The notes beneath the pieces are model-generated. The model saw nothing but the letters and a program-made list of their open reading frames with translations, did no database searches and was not told the DNA's origin. A stretch of 64,000 nucleotides of DNA from Thalassospira marina (GTDB lineage: Bacteria; Pseudomonadota; Alphaproteobacteria; Rhodospirillales; Thalassospiraceae), in NCBI RefSeq assembly GCF_002844375.1, contig NZ_CP024199.1, forward strand, positions 3,078,001-3,142,000, read 5' to 3'. Both the position numbers and the translations under genes were made by a program. Of this stretch, positions 52,835 to 62,619 are shown piece after piece. Numbering within the stretch: position 1 is the stretch's first letter; each line of letters begins with the position of its first letter.

Positions 52835-53791
52835 ATGTCCGAAGCCCCATCATCACATCACGCGCAAAATGCCCCGGCAGCCGCCCCCGGCCTGACCTTT
52901 TTGGGGCTGCCGGCACAATTGGCAAATAGCACAAAACCAAAGGCCGTTATTTTTGGTGCCGGGCATGGCAGCACCTATCCTGGCAAGGACAGCAGCGGTT
53001 ATGCCAGCGCCGCCGATGCCATTCGTGTAGCCAGCCAGGAAGATGCAGCGCTGATCACGCATTGGGATTTTGATTTGGGCGGGCCGTTATTTAACGGCGG
53101 CGATGTTAGCTGCACCGATATTGGCAACCTTGCCACGGCAATGGGAAATAATGCGCAGAACCGGGATTTGGTAACCACCACCACCCGGAATATTCTGGCG
53201 CAATCGGCCGTTCCCATATTACTGGGCGGTGATGATTCCCTGCCGATCCCGTTTTTTGAAGGTTTTGCCAGCCACGGGCCGATCTGGATTGTACAGATTG
53301 ATGCCCATATTGACTGGCGTGATGAATTGCACGGCGAAAAATATGGCTATTCCAGCCCCATGCGCCGTGCCAGCGAAATGCCCCACATTGCCGGCATGGT
53401 GCAAATTGGCCTGCGCAGTGTGGGCAGCGCCCGCCACGAAGAAATTTCTGCGGCACAAAATTTTGGCAGCCGGTTTGTTACCGCGCGCGATATTCACCAC
53501 CACGGGATCGAGCCCGCACTTGCCCATATCCCCGAAGGTGCCAATGTCATTATTACGCTGGATTGTGACGGGCTGGACCCGGCCATCATGCCCGGCGTTG
53601 CTGCCCGCACACCGGGGGGATTAACCTATATGCAGGTGATCGACCTGATCGCAAGCATTGGCAAACGCGCCCGCATTGCCGGTTTTGACCTGGTGGAGTT
53701 TTATCCCCCCAACGATATCGATGGCATGTCGGCCCTGGTGGCATCGCGCCTGCTGGTCAATGCAATTGGCGCAATTGTGCGGCAGGATTAA
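52835..53791 (+). CDS. Ureohydrolase (agmatinase/arginase family), altered metal motif
   Basis: 318 residues from ATG 52835 (AGGAACG upstream; 52820 is an alternative start). Arginase-fold hydrolase of guanidino compounds. Metal motifs: VQIDAHIDWRDE (Asp-His-Asp, about residues 154-165) and TLDCDGLDPAIMPG (about residues 243-256). The first motif, normally GGDHS, reads GGDDS (about residues 133-137), so one bridging-side His is replaced by Asp. Some annotated agmatinases and relatives show this, so it need not be inactive, but it argues against calling a defined substrate such as agmatine. Family certain, reaction uncertain. Confidence 0.8.
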   Translation: MSEAPSSHHAQNAPAAAPGLTFLGLPAQLANSTKPKAVIFGAGHGSTYPGKDSSGYASAADAIRVASQEDAALITHWDFDLGGPLFNGGDVSCTDIGNLATAMGNNAQNRDLVTTTTRNILAQSAVPILLGGDDSLPIPFFEGFASHGPIWIVQIDAHIDWRDELHGEKYGYSSPMRRASEMPHIAGMVQIGLRSVGSARHEEISAAQNFGSRFVTARDIHHHGIEPALAHIPEGANVIITLDCDGLDPAIMPGVAARTPGGLTYMQVIDLIASIGKRARIAGFDLVEFYPPNDIDGMSALVASRLLVNAIGAIVRQD

Positions 53792-53808
53792 CAAGCTGCC
53801 CAAACCGG

Positions 53809-53846
53809 TTTACGGCATTGCAGGATTTCATCCGCAATGCCGTAAA
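53809..53846. terminator. Bidirectional terminator between ureohydrolase and EamA genes
   Basis: Perfect 13-bp stem TTTACGGCATTGC with a 12-base loop between convergent genes. Confidence 0.8.
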
Positions 53847-53860
53847 CATTTGATTGATAA

Positions 53861-54760
53861 TTAGTCGGCTTTGGCAGATGCAAGTGCGGCCTTTTTCCCG
53901 CCGGGACGCACCAGAAATGTGCCCAGCACCACGCAGCCCAGTGTGACCAGCAATTCGGGGCGCAAAGTTTCACCAAACAGGGCAACCCCGCCCACCAGTG
54001 TCGTCAGCGCCATCAGATAGCCAATCTGGCTTAGATAAACCGGGCCAGCAACACGTTGCAGTTCAAAGTGGCACATATACATCAGGGCGGCGACCACCAC
54101 CTGCAGGGCAATAATCGCCACCAGATAGGTGTGGTTAAAATCAGGCACCAGCAATTGGTCACGCCCCAGTTCAAAGAACAGGCAGTAAACCGCACTTGCC
54201 AGCAACATGCCCGCCGCCAGCGGTACCGGGCGTGCGCCCACCGGCCAATCTGCCGTGCGATAGACATTGCCAATGGCCAGACTGACCGGAATAACCGCCG
54301 CGGCCAGCAAATACCCCAGAATGGTGCTATCCGGTGCAGTTAATTGCGGCACATACAAAAACAGCACGCCAACAAACCCCGCCATCAAACCCAGCATCCG
54401 CGCCAGGCGGGCACGTTCCAGCCCAATGCACATCGACAGCAGATAGGTGATCAAGGGCGGCATCGCTGTAAAGATACCCGCAAGCGCGGCACCAAGATGG
54501 GGCACCATGAAATAGCCAACCCCCATCGGCAAAGCGAGACTCACCAGCCCCGCAATGAAGTAATAGCGCAAATATCGTGGCGCGAAGGACGGTACATCAC
54601 CACGCAGTGCCGATATCACCAGCAAAACAAGCCCCGCACCCAGACATTGCCAGAACAGATAGGAAAGCGGTGTCATCCCCGCGCCCACCGCCAGCTTTGC
54701 CAGCAAAATGGATGTTCCGCCCAATATGCCGGCACCCAGCAGCAATAATAATGCTTTCAT
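53861..54760 (-). CDS. EamA (DMT superfamily) transporter
   Basis: 299 residues from the ATG at 54760 (the frame is open to 54964, but only this start begins with the first membrane helix). Ten hydrophobic segments in two EamA repeats; the first repeat starts LLLLLGAGILGGTSILLAKLAVGAG (about residues 3-27). DMT proteins export or import metabolites such as amino acids and nucleotide sugars across the inner membrane. Divergent from a LysR regulator, which probably controls it. Substrate unknown. Confidence 0.88.
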   Translation of the reverse strand: MKALLLLLGAGILGGTSILLAKLAVGAGMTPLSYLFWQCLGAGLVLLVISALRGDVPSFAPRYLRYYFIAGLVSLALPMGVGYFMVPHLGAALAGIFTAMPPLITYLLSMCIGLERARLARMLGLMAGFVGVLFLYVPQLTAPDSTILGYLLAAAVIPVSLAIGNVYRTADWPVGARPVPLAAGMLLASAVYCLFFELGRDQLLVPDFNHTYLVAIIALQVVVAALMYMCHFELQRVAGPVYLSQIGYLMALTTLVGGVALFGETLRPELLVTLGCVVLGTFLVRPGGKKAALASAKAD

Positions 54761-55008
54761 CTTCGCAACTTTCCAGCTTGTCAGAAGGCCGGTTCGCCCT
54801 GTGCCATGGCCCGGCACCTCGTACGGGGATTTGGCACATATGTCGCAGGCATTTTTTTCGTGTAAAACCGCCTGCATGCGGGAACCATTGCCTGTGTTGA
54901 TCCTTTTCATAACGGGCAGACTAGCACAGCGGTTTTTGCGGATCGTGCCGTGTTTTCGCCCCAATTTATTTCCATTATGGAAATAATAACGGGGACTTTA
55001 GGGACCAG

Positions 55009-55929
55009 ATGGACAGATTACGCGGACTGGAATGTTTTCGCAAAATTGCCGAGAGGGGCAGCTTTGCCGCCGCAGCGCGCGACCTTAACATGTCGCCCGG
55101 CGCAATCACCAAACAGATCAACGCCCTTGAAGACATGCTGGGCGTGCAGCTTATTTCGCGCACCACCCGGCGGCTGAGCCTGACCGAGGCGGGTGAAACG
55201 TATCTGGGGCGGGTCAGCCTTATTCTTGATGATATGGATGATGCCAATGAAACCGTGCGCGACCTGGGCCAGGGCCCACGCGGCTGCGTGCGTATTGCAG
55301 CACCAACATCCTTTGGGGTGCTTAAACTTGCCCCGGTGATTGGCAAACTGCTAAATGCCCACCCCGATCTTTCAATTGATCTGGTCCTTGATGACAAATT
55401 CACCGACATCATTGATGAAGGCTTTGATATAGCGCTTCGGGTTAGTGAAACGCTGGCGGATTCATCGCTGATGTCACGGCGGATCTGCAGTTATTCCCGT
55501 GTTCTGGTCGCAAGCCCGGATTACCTTGCCAGCCACCCGCCCATCACCTGCCCGCATGACCTGCTTGATCATGACTGCATCCTGTTTAGCAGCGCGCAAC
55601 GCACCGGCCTTTGGCATTTTACCAGCCCCGATGATGGTGCAGAAATGGCAATCGAGGTTTCCGGGCGTTACCGGGTTAACAGCAGCCTTGCCATGCGTGA
55701 TGTTTTAACCGCTGGCAGCGGCATTACCTTGACACCATGGCTGGTTGTGGAAGACCTTGTTGCCCGGGGGGAACTGGTTTGTCTGCTGACTGAATATCTG
55801 CCGCGCAGCCTTAATCTTTATGCATTAAGTGCACCGCACCGGCACAAGCTTCGTAAAATTCGCACTGTTACCGATTTTCTGGCTAAAGAGCTTCGTTTGG
55901 AAAACCGCGATCATGCCCCAACAGAATAA
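55009..55929 (+). CDS. LysR-family transcriptional regulator
   Basis: 306 residues. N-terminal winged HTH (LECFRKIAERGSFAAAARDLNMSPGAITKQINALEDMLGVQLISRTTRRLSLTEAGETYL, about residues 7-66) and a periplasmic-binding-like effector domain (residues about 90-295). AGGGACC just before the ATG. It resembles the CrgA/DsdC-like group with SAASELYD-free helix 2. It faces the EamA transporter gene and overlaps the start of the LpxR-like gene by 17 bp, so it is also the upstream member of that transcription unit. Confidence 0.93.
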   Translation: MDRLRGLECFRKIAERGSFAAAARDLNMSPGAITKQINALEDMLGVQLISRTTRRLSLTEAGETYLGRVSLILDDMDDANETVRDLGQGPRGCVRIAAPTSFGVLKLAPVIGKLLNAHPDLSIDLVLDDKFTDIIDEGFDIALRVSETLADSSLMSRRICSYSRVLVASPDYLASHPPITCPHDLLDHDCILFSSAQRTGLWHFTSPDDGAEMAIEVSGRYRVNSSLAMRDVLTAGSGITLTPWLVVEDLVARGELVCLLTEYLPRSLNLYALSAPHRHKLRKIRTVTDFLAKELRLENRDHAPTE

Positions 55930-57010
55930 CATCCGTGCCCGCCTGCCGCTGGCGGCATTTTTTTGTGCCTCAACCCTTTTGGCCGGCCTTGTCGCCCTGC
56001 CCGCAAGTGCGCAGGAAAACACCGCCAAAGGCCCGCAATCCCAACGCACCCCCGATGAAAAATGGGGTGTTTCGCTGTCTGTGGAAAATGACCTGTTTGT
56101 CGAAAACAACCAGGACCGGCATTTTACCAATGGTGTACGCTTGGCCTTTATCTCGCCCGAGGATAGCGCCCCGGCCGATTTTCTGAATGTCGCCAAGGAA
56201 GTTCCGTTTTTTGCTTCCAACGGGCGCATTCGCACCAGTTATGCGCTGGGGCAAAGCATGTTCACGCCAAGCGACATCGAAATTGCCGATAACCAGCCCA
56301 ATGACCGCCCGTGGGCCGGGTATCTTTATGGCAGTGTCGGCCTGCTTTCCGATACCGGCCTGGGTTATGAAGGCCACGAAGATTACGCCCGTATCGACAC
56401 CCTGGAACTGACCCTGGGTGTGGTTGGCCCCGCATCCCTTGCCGAACAAAGCCAGAAATTCGTCCATAAGCTGATCGACAGCCCCGAACCCAAGGGCTGG
56501 GATAACCAGATCAAGAATGAACCGGTGATCGGCATCAGCTATGAACGCAAATATCGCGGCTGGGCCAAGCAGGAATTGCTGGGCGTTGAGGCAGATTTGA
56601 CACCAAGTGCGGGCTTCACCCTGGGCAATGGTTTTACCAATGCCGAAGTGGGTGCCATGGCCCGCATTGGCGTGGACCTGCCTGCCGATTACGGCCCCCC
56701 GCGCATTCGCCCCAGCCTGCCGGGATCGGACTTTTTTAAACCCGACACCGAAGGCTTCCCGCTCAGCGGGTATCTGTTTGCCGGGGTGGTGGGGCGTGCG
56801 GTTGCCCGCGATATCACGCTGGATGGCAATACCTTTGCCGACAGCAATTCGGTCGATAAAAAGCCGTTGGTGGGCGATTTGCAGGTGGGTTTTGCCGTTA
56901 TTGTCGGCGAGGCACGCATTACCTACACCCATGTCTACCGCACCAAGGAATTTTATGGCCAGAACGGCACGGACCAGTTTGGTGCCATCTCGCTTTCGAT
57001 GCGGTTTTAA
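55913..57010 (+). CDS. Outer-membrane lipid A deacylase, LpxR family (DUF2219)
   Basis: 365 residues with a signal peptide (cleavage near ASA/QE) and an outer-membrane beta-barrel ending in Phe (AISLSMRF). LpxR removes the 3'-acyloxyacyl chain of lipid A in a calcium-dependent manner. The active-site pattern is present: SLSVENDLF (Asn-Asp pair, about residues 54-62), DRHFTNGVRL (about 70-79) and QSQKFVHKLID (about 179-189, with the candidate catalytic His). The start overlaps the lysR stop by 17 bp. LpxR homologues are patchily distributed, often by transfer. Together with the three glycosyltransferases it points to surface LPS remodelling in this strain. Confidence 0.87.
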   Translation: MPQQNNIRARLPLAAFFCASTLLAGLVALPASAQENTAKGPQSQRTPDEKWGVSLSVENDLFVENNQDRHFTNGVRLAFISPEDSAPADFLNVAKEVPFFASNGRIRTSYALGQSMFTPSDIEIADNQPNDRPWAGYLYGSVGLLSDTGLGYEGHEDYARIDTLELTLGVVGPASLAEQSQKFVHKLIDSPEPKGWDNQIKNEPVIGISYERKYRGWAKQELLGVEADLTPSAGFTLGNGFTNAEVGAMARIGVDLPADYGPPRIRPSLPGSDFFKPDTEGFPLSGYLFAGVVGRAVARDITLDGNTFADSNSVDKKPLVGDLQVGFAVIVGEARITYTHVYRTKEFYGQNGTDQFGAISLSMRF

Positions 57011-57031
57011 CAAATACCAGCAGAAAACCGC

Positions 57032-57062
57032 TTGACCTGGAGCGCGCTCTAACCCCTAGCCT
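57032..57062 (+). promoter_or_regulatory. MerR-type operator-promoter
   Basis: TTGACC (57032-57037), then a 19-bp spacer holding the dyad TGGAGCGCGCTCTA (57038-57051; one mismatch), then TAGCCT at the -10 position (57057-57062). The long spacer with a central dyad is what MerR-family activators remodel. It lies about 40 bp before the MerR gene. Confidence 0.8.
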
Positions 57063-57102
57063 TCTTTGCGTTCCGACGAGAAGGCAAAGGAAACAGCCAA
57101 AA

Positions 57103-57654
57103 ATGAAGATTGGTGATCTGGCAAAACGCAGTGGCCTGTCTGCCCATACGCTTCGTTATTACGAGCGTATCGGGCTGCTGCCCTATGCCGATCGCGATGC
57201 ATCAGGCCAGCGCGATTATGATGAAACCATCCTGATCTGGATCGAATTTCTAGGCCGGTTAAAAGAAACCGGCATGCCGATCCGCGATATGCTGGCCTAT
57301 GCAAGTTTGCGCAATGGTGGCCCCGCCACCGAACAGGCCCGCCACGATATTCTGCTGGCCCATCGCCGCCAGGTGCAGGCAACCATCACCAGTCTTCAGG
57401 CAAACCTTCTCGTCCTTGATCAAAAAATCGCGGGTTACGCCGCGACAATGCCAAGGACGCATGATGATGACACCACACAAAACACACCAGCAACCAACAC
57501 CAAACACATCCCTCAGCCCGGCCAACAGCGCAACGCCTGCTCCAACTCCGGCGCAAGCGCCACAGACTTCTCAGGCACAAATTCAGACGGCCGAGGCATT
57601 AGCGACCACCGAAACCCGATACCAGCGCGGCCAGCGCGCACTCGCGGAAATTGA
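57103..57654 (+). CDS. MerR-family transcriptional regulator with an overlapping C-terminal tail
   Basis: 183 residues. N-terminal winged helix (KIGDLAKRSGLSAHTLRYYERIGLLPYADR, residues 2-31), then a coiled-coil dimerisation helix (about residues 80-115, ATEQARHDILLAHRRQVQATITSLQANLLVLDQ). There are no metal-binding cysteines in the usual place, so it is probably an organic-ligand or redox sensor. From about residue 120 the tail is low complexity and lies in another frame over the next gene (57461-57654). Downstream is the CMD-family gene, and upstream is a MerR-type promoter. Confidence 0.88.
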   Translation: MKIGDLAKRSGLSAHTLRYYERIGLLPYADRDASGQRDYDETILIWIEFLGRLKETGMPIRDMLAYASLRNGGPATEQARHDILLAHRRQVQATITSLQANLLVLDQKIAGYAATMPRTHDDDTTQNTPATNTKHIPQPGQQRNACSNSGASATDFSGTNSDGRGISDHRNPIPARPARTRGN

Positions 57655-58003
57655 CGGTGAAGCTGGCCAGAAGGTAATTGATGCCCTTGCCGATATCGCC
57701 CCGGATTTTGCCCGGTATGTTATCGAATTTCCCTTTGGCGATATTTATACCCGCCCCGGCCTGTCCTTGCGCGAACGTGAAATTGCCACCATCGCCGCAC
57801 TTTGCGCATTGGGCAATGCAACGCCGCAGCTCAAGGTGCATATCCATGCCAGCCTTAATGTCGGCCTGACGCGCGCGGAAATCACCGAAACCCTGATGCA
57901 AATAGCGGTCTATGCCGGCTTCCCCGCCGCACTGAACGGCCTGTTTGCCGCAAAGGAAGTTTTTGCCAGCCACAACGAAACAAAGGCACAATCCAAGGCG
58001 TAA
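57461..58003 (+). CDS. Carboxymuconolactone decarboxylase (AhpD-like) family protein
   Basis: 180 residues from ATG 57461 (AAGGA six bases before it; ATGs at 57464 and 57467 are alternatives). The first 48 residues are Pro/Thr/Gln-rich and disordered. The CMD domain follows (GQRALAEIDGEAGQKVIDALADIAPDF, then PGLSLREREIATIAALCALGNATPQLKVHIHASLNVGLTRAEITETLMQIAVYAG, about residues 55-165). It lacks the AhpD CxxC, so it is more like gamma-carboxymuconolactone decarboxylase relatives than peroxidases. Probably the target of the MerR regulator, with which its start overlaps by 194 bp. Confidence 0.85.
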   Translation: MMMTPHKTHQQPTPNTSLSPANSATPAPTPAQAPQTSQAQIQTAEALATTETRYQRGQRALAEIDGEAGQKVIDALADIAPDFARYVIEFPFGDIYTRPGLSLREREIATIAALCALGNATPQLKVHIHASLNVGLTRAEITETLMQIAVYAGFPAALNGLFAAKEVFASHNETKAQSKA

Positions 58004-58025
58004 TAAATCCCCTTTGCCCGAACAA

Positions 58026-58341
58026 ACAAAAAGCCCCGCTGAAAATAATCCAGCGGGGCCGTTCTTTAGACTGCGATCTTACGATATCAGACTGCCTGCA
58101 CCTTATGATTTAGGTGTCGTCGGGCTGGCCTCGTTATCCTGTGCGGCACTTGTCGCCACTGGTTCAACATCATCAAACCCGTCATTGGTGGTATCAACCG
58201 AGTCTGCGGTTGTTGTATTTGCCGCCGTTTGAACGTCCTGGGAATTCACCCCCTGAACCGTAGAAACCTGGGTTGTAATGTTTGCCGCCTGCGACGGTGC
58301 TGCCGCAACTGCCGCTGTAGTGATCGCGGCTGCCTGCTGGG
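58026..58341. repeat. Duplicated 316-bp segment, copy A
   Basis: Direct repeat of 59376-59691 at a constant offset of 1350 bp. By eye about 8 mismatches in 316 bp (about 97% identical). It covers the last 79 residues of the gene, its stop codon and its terminator. Similarity falls off at residue 253, which is the start of the fifth 15-residue unit. Confidence 0.9.
58033..58059. terminator. Terminator between CMD gene and first repeat-protein gene
   Basis: 9-bp stem GCCCCGCTG with a 9-base loop between convergent genes; minus-strand tail TTTTTGTTTG. Almost the same hairpin recurs at 59383. Confidence 0.82.
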
Positions 58342-59098
58342 GGGCTGCCGTTGCCGCAGCCTTTGCCACCACCGCCGCCCGAGACGGATCAAACCGGACC
58401 GCAGCAGTTGTAATGTCAGCCGCACGGTCTGGTGCCGCCGTCACGGCAGCCTGTGTAATCTCTGCCACAAATTCAGGCCTTACCGTTGCGGCTGCGATCG
58501 TGATTTCTCCTGCTTTGTCTGGGACACTTGCCACTGCAGAAGCGACAATAGTGACAACAACCAGACCATTTTCCTCTTTCACCTCAACACTGCCGCCTCC
58601 CGCAACGGCGACTGCTGTTGACGTAATCGTCGCAGCAGCATTCGGATTACGCTTGATTGCATATGAAGTGACAAGTCCCGCGATATTGGGCGAAAGGCCA
58701 TCTTGAGTTTTTTGACGACCCTGCAGAACCTGCTGAACGACCTGTGCCAGAGAAACAGGGTCCGTTGACGCATCATCGATCGCTGTCTTTTCAGCATCAC
58801 TAAGTGACGCGGCGTTATTATTTGAGGCAACAGCAACAGCCACACCAGCCGCCGCTGCCGCTGCGACACCGACCGCCAGCGCACCGGCTGTAATACCACC
58901 TGCAGCAGCACCGCCGGCCGCACCAGCACCGGCAGCAACGGCTCCAGCTCCAGCCCCAGCCCCAGCTCCACCACCACCTTGTGCAGCTGCGCCCGCTGCC
59001 GCGGCACCTGCAGCCTGTGCCCAAACGGATGAGGCATTTACCGCAACCAGACTACCGGAAAGCGCGGCAATCGCAGCAAGTTTGAATACCCGGTTCAT
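58103..59098 (-). CDS. Secreted Gly/Ala-rich protein with 15-residue repeats, copy 1
   Basis: 331 residues from the ATG at 59098 (GGGGGC upstream). Signal peptide (residues 1 to about 28, cleavage near VWA/QA). A Gly/Ala-rich low-complexity region (about residues 28-95) leads to a region with a hydrophobic Ala-rich stretch, then six tandem 15-residue repeats (residues about 193-282) of the form P-x-x-A-A-x-I-T-x-A-A-V-x-A-A. The acidic tail ends DNEASPTTPKS. There is no known family that I recognise. The repeats should be amphipathic helices broken by Pro, a likely scaffold or surface layer. The nearly identical 3' end of the neighbour is described separately. Confidence 0.7.
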   Translation of the reverse strand: MNRVFKLAAIAALSGSLVAVNASSVWAQAAGAAAAGAAAQGGGGAGAGAGAGAVAAGAGAAGGAAAGGITAGALAVGVAAAAAAGVAVAVASNNNAASLSDAEKTAIDDASTDPVSLAQVVQQVLQGRQKTQDGLSPNIAGLVTSYAIKRNPNAAATITSTAVAVAGGGSVEVKEENGLVVVTIVASAVASVPDKAGEITIAAATVRPEFVAEITQAAVTAAPDRAADITTAAVRFDPSRAAVVAKAAATAAPQQAAAITTAAVAAAPSQAANITTQVSTVQGVNSQDVQTAANTTTADSVDTTNDGFDDVEPVATSAAQDNEASPTTPKS

Positions 59099-59382
59099 AA
59101 GCCAAGCCCCCAATTGAACGACAAAAAATAAGCTTAAAAACAAATTTAAAATTCAAACAATATTACCTTTAATTGCAAGAAATATCAATCGCACAATTAT
59201 AAAACTGCATTTGTTGTACCAATCATGGCTGCTGCATTCAGGGACGCCCAAAGTAGCGATACATATCCGCACCAGTTTTAATGCCAGCCTGTTGCGCGAT
59301 AAAATCACCGCGCCAGCCAGGCTCAAAACGCGATACAAGAAGGGATAATTCATTGTCCCCTTGCAATCGGAACCAACAAAAA

Positions 59383-59409
59383 GCCCCGCTGAAAATGATC
59401 CAGCGGGGC
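59383..59409 (-). terminator. Terminator of the second repeat-protein gene
   Basis: Stem GCCCCGCTG with a 9-base loop and the minus-strand tail TTTTTGTTGG. Nearly identical to the one at 58033. Confidence 0.82.
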
Positions 59410-59452
59410 TGTTCTTTAGACTGCGTTCATACGATAGCAGACTGCCTGCACC

Positions 59453-60631
<1,179 letters not shown>

Positions 60632-60963
60632 TGATCGTGTCCCCATTTAAAAATAAAAATCGCGACAGCGCGAAAAACTCTTCCCTTATTAAATTTACCG
60701 TAAAAGGCTAAAACAGCAACCGAATAAAACCACCGGAAAACACCTCAAAAATTGGGTCCGCTTGTTGCATTTATTTATCAATAAAACATTTTCTCATATG
60801 CGTGACAAAATGGATGAATATGCATATGTCCCCATGAGCAAAAGACGGAACGGCAATGGTTTGCGTGTCTCAGCCGCGCAATGCCACAATGGGGAATTAC
60901 AGCGTTCAAAAGCGCTACGGTGCTGGTATTGTCCCCACGCAGCAATCTTCTGACTTCGCCCAT
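60632..60963. other. Intergenic region upstream of the second repeat-protein gene
   Basis: About 330 AT-rich bases. It should hold the promoter of the repeat-protein gene. No gene, RNA or operator is recognised. Confidence 0.45.
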
Positions 60964-61000
60964 AAAAAACGCCACCAGATGGGATATCTGGCAGCGTTTT
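60964..61000 (-). terminator. Terminator of the FAD-dependent dehydrogenase gene
   Basis: 15-bp stem (AAAACGCCACCAGAT, two mismatches) with a 5-base loop, T-rich on the minus strand. Confidence 0.8.
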
Positions 61001-61022
61001 GCATCTTCAGTAAGATGTTTTA

Positions 61023-62426
61023 TCAGGCACCGGGCACGAGCTTGCCCGGGTTCATCAGGCCTTTGGGGTCGATGGCATGTTTAATCGCCTGCATGATGGC
61101 GATGGTATCGGGGCCGTGTTCGGCCTCCATAAATGCCAGTTTGCCATAACCGATGCCATGTTCACCCGTACAGGTACCGCCCAGGCGGAGCGAGCGCATC
61201 ACCATGCGTTCGTGCAAACGATGCGCTTCGGCGACTTCTTCAGGTTTTTCCGGGTCCAGCAGAATGAGGGTATGGAAGTTGCCATCACCCACATGTCCAA
61301 CCATCGTACAGGTCAGGATCGAGGCATCGCAATCTTCGCGAGTTTCCATGATGGCTTCGGCCAGGCGAGAAATCGGCACGCATACATCAGTCGACATGCC
61401 GCGTTTGCCCGGTTCCAGCTGCAACGAGGCATAATAGGCCTTGTGCCGGGCGGCCCACAATTTGGTGCGGTCTTCAGCACGGGTTGCCCACTGGAAACCT
61501 TCGCCGCCAAATTCTTCGGCCACCGATTGCACAAATTCCGCCTGTTCCTTCACCCCGGCTTCGGTGCCGTGGAATTCAAAAAACAGGGTCGGTTTTTCTT
61601 CGTAACCGGTTTTGGAATAATTATTCACCGCACGAATTTGCAGGGCATCAAGCAGTTCGATGCGGGCAACGGGGATGCCTGCCTGAATGGTCATGATCGT
61701 GGTGTTTACCGCGGCCTCGACCGATGGGAAGGCACAAACGGCGGCGGACATGGCCTCGGGGATACCATAAAGCTTCAGGCCGATTTCGGTAATCACGCCA
61801 AGAGTACCTTCGGAGCCGACAAAAAGACGCGTCAGGTCATAGCCAGCTGATGATTTACGCGCACGATGGGCAGTTTTGATGACTTTGCCTTCGGGGGTTA
61901 CGACGGTCAGCGACAGAACGTTATCGCGCATGGTGCCATAACGCACCGCATTGGTGCCCGAGGCACGGGTAGCCGTCATCCCACCGATGGAAGCATTTGC
62001 CCCCGGATCGATCGGGAAGAAAAGGCCGGTATCACGCAGATGTTCGTTAAGCTGTTCGCGCGTGACGCCGGCCTGAACCCGGCAATCAAGATCGTCATTG
62101 TTGATTTCAAGGATCTTGTCCATGCGCGACACATCAATACAAATGCCACCGCGCAAGGCCGCGACATGCCCCTCCAGCGACGAGCCAGTGCCAAAAGGCA
62201 CGATGGGCACATTATGGGCTGCACACAGCTTGACCGTTTCGGCAACGTCTTCGGTCGAGGTTGCGAAAACCACGGCATCAGGCGGTGATGCATCGTGCCA
62301 GCCTTCATCCTTGCCATGCTGATCAAGAACGGCCTGTGCCGTTGAAACGCGATCCCCGAATTTTTCGCGCAGGGTTTCAATCAGGCTGGCCGGTACCACG
62401 ACCCGTTCATAATGATGATCCGACAT
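61023..62426 (-). CDS. FAD-binding D-lactate dehydrogenase-like oxidoreductase
   Basis: 467-residue VAO-type flavoprotein of the GlcD/DLD group. The FAD-binding domain includes PIVPFGTGSSLEGHVAALRGG (about residues 74-94), DPGANASIGGMTATRASGTNAVRYGTMRDNV and GSEGTLGVITE. The C-terminal substrate domain ends with the family motif TGEHGIGYGKL (about residues 421-431) and HAIDPKGLMNPGKL. Homologues oxidise D-lactate or glycolate and pass electrons to cytochrome c or the quinone pool. There is no GlcE/GlcF partner nearby, so a stand-alone D-lactate-type enzyme is more likely. ATG at 62426. Confidence 0.87.
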   Translation of the reverse strand: MSDHHYERVVVPASLIETLREKFGDRVSTAQAVLDQHGKDEGWHDASPPDAVVFATSTEDVAETVKLCAAHNVPIVPFGTGSSLEGHVAALRGGICIDVSRMDKILEINNDDLDCRVQAGVTREQLNEHLRDTGLFFPIDPGANASIGGMTATRASGTNAVRYGTMRDNVLSLTVVTPEGKVIKTAHRARKSSAGYDLTRLFVGSEGTLGVITEIGLKLYGIPEAMSAAVCAFPSVEAAVNTTIMTIQAGIPVARIELLDALQIRAVNNYSKTGYEEKPTLFFEFHGTEAGVKEQAEFVQSVAEEFGGEGFQWATRAEDRTKLWAARHKAYYASLQLEPGKRGMSTDVCVPISRLAEAIMETREDCDASILTCTMVGHVGDGNFHTLILLDPEKPEEVAEAHRLHERMVMRSLRLGGTCTGEHGIGYGKLAFMEAEHGPDTIAIMQAIKHAIDPKGLMNPGKLVPGA

Positions 62427-62532
62427 GACGTTCCTCGTATAGGTGACTTGGGGCAGGCTGATCTGCCCGGCATTTTGCCCACCCTACGACGTCACATTGC
62501 AAATTGGTATTACCTTTTCGCACCCCGGCGCA

Positions 62533-62562
62533 AAAAACCGCCCACGCGAACGCAGGCGGTTT
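62533..62562 (-). terminator. Terminator of the choline sulfatase gene
   Basis: 8-bp stem AAACCGCC with a 12-base loop, followed on the minus strand by further T. Confidence 0.75.
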
Positions 62563-62619
62563 ATTTGCAACGCCCCAATTCAAATGACGGGCGAGGTTAC
62601 GTGCGAACGGCCAGACGGT

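Noticed and set aside
59153..59353. A 66-codon frame between the two repeat-protein genes
   Set aside because: No ribosome-binding site, no homology, and its composition is like the surrounding AT-rich spacer.
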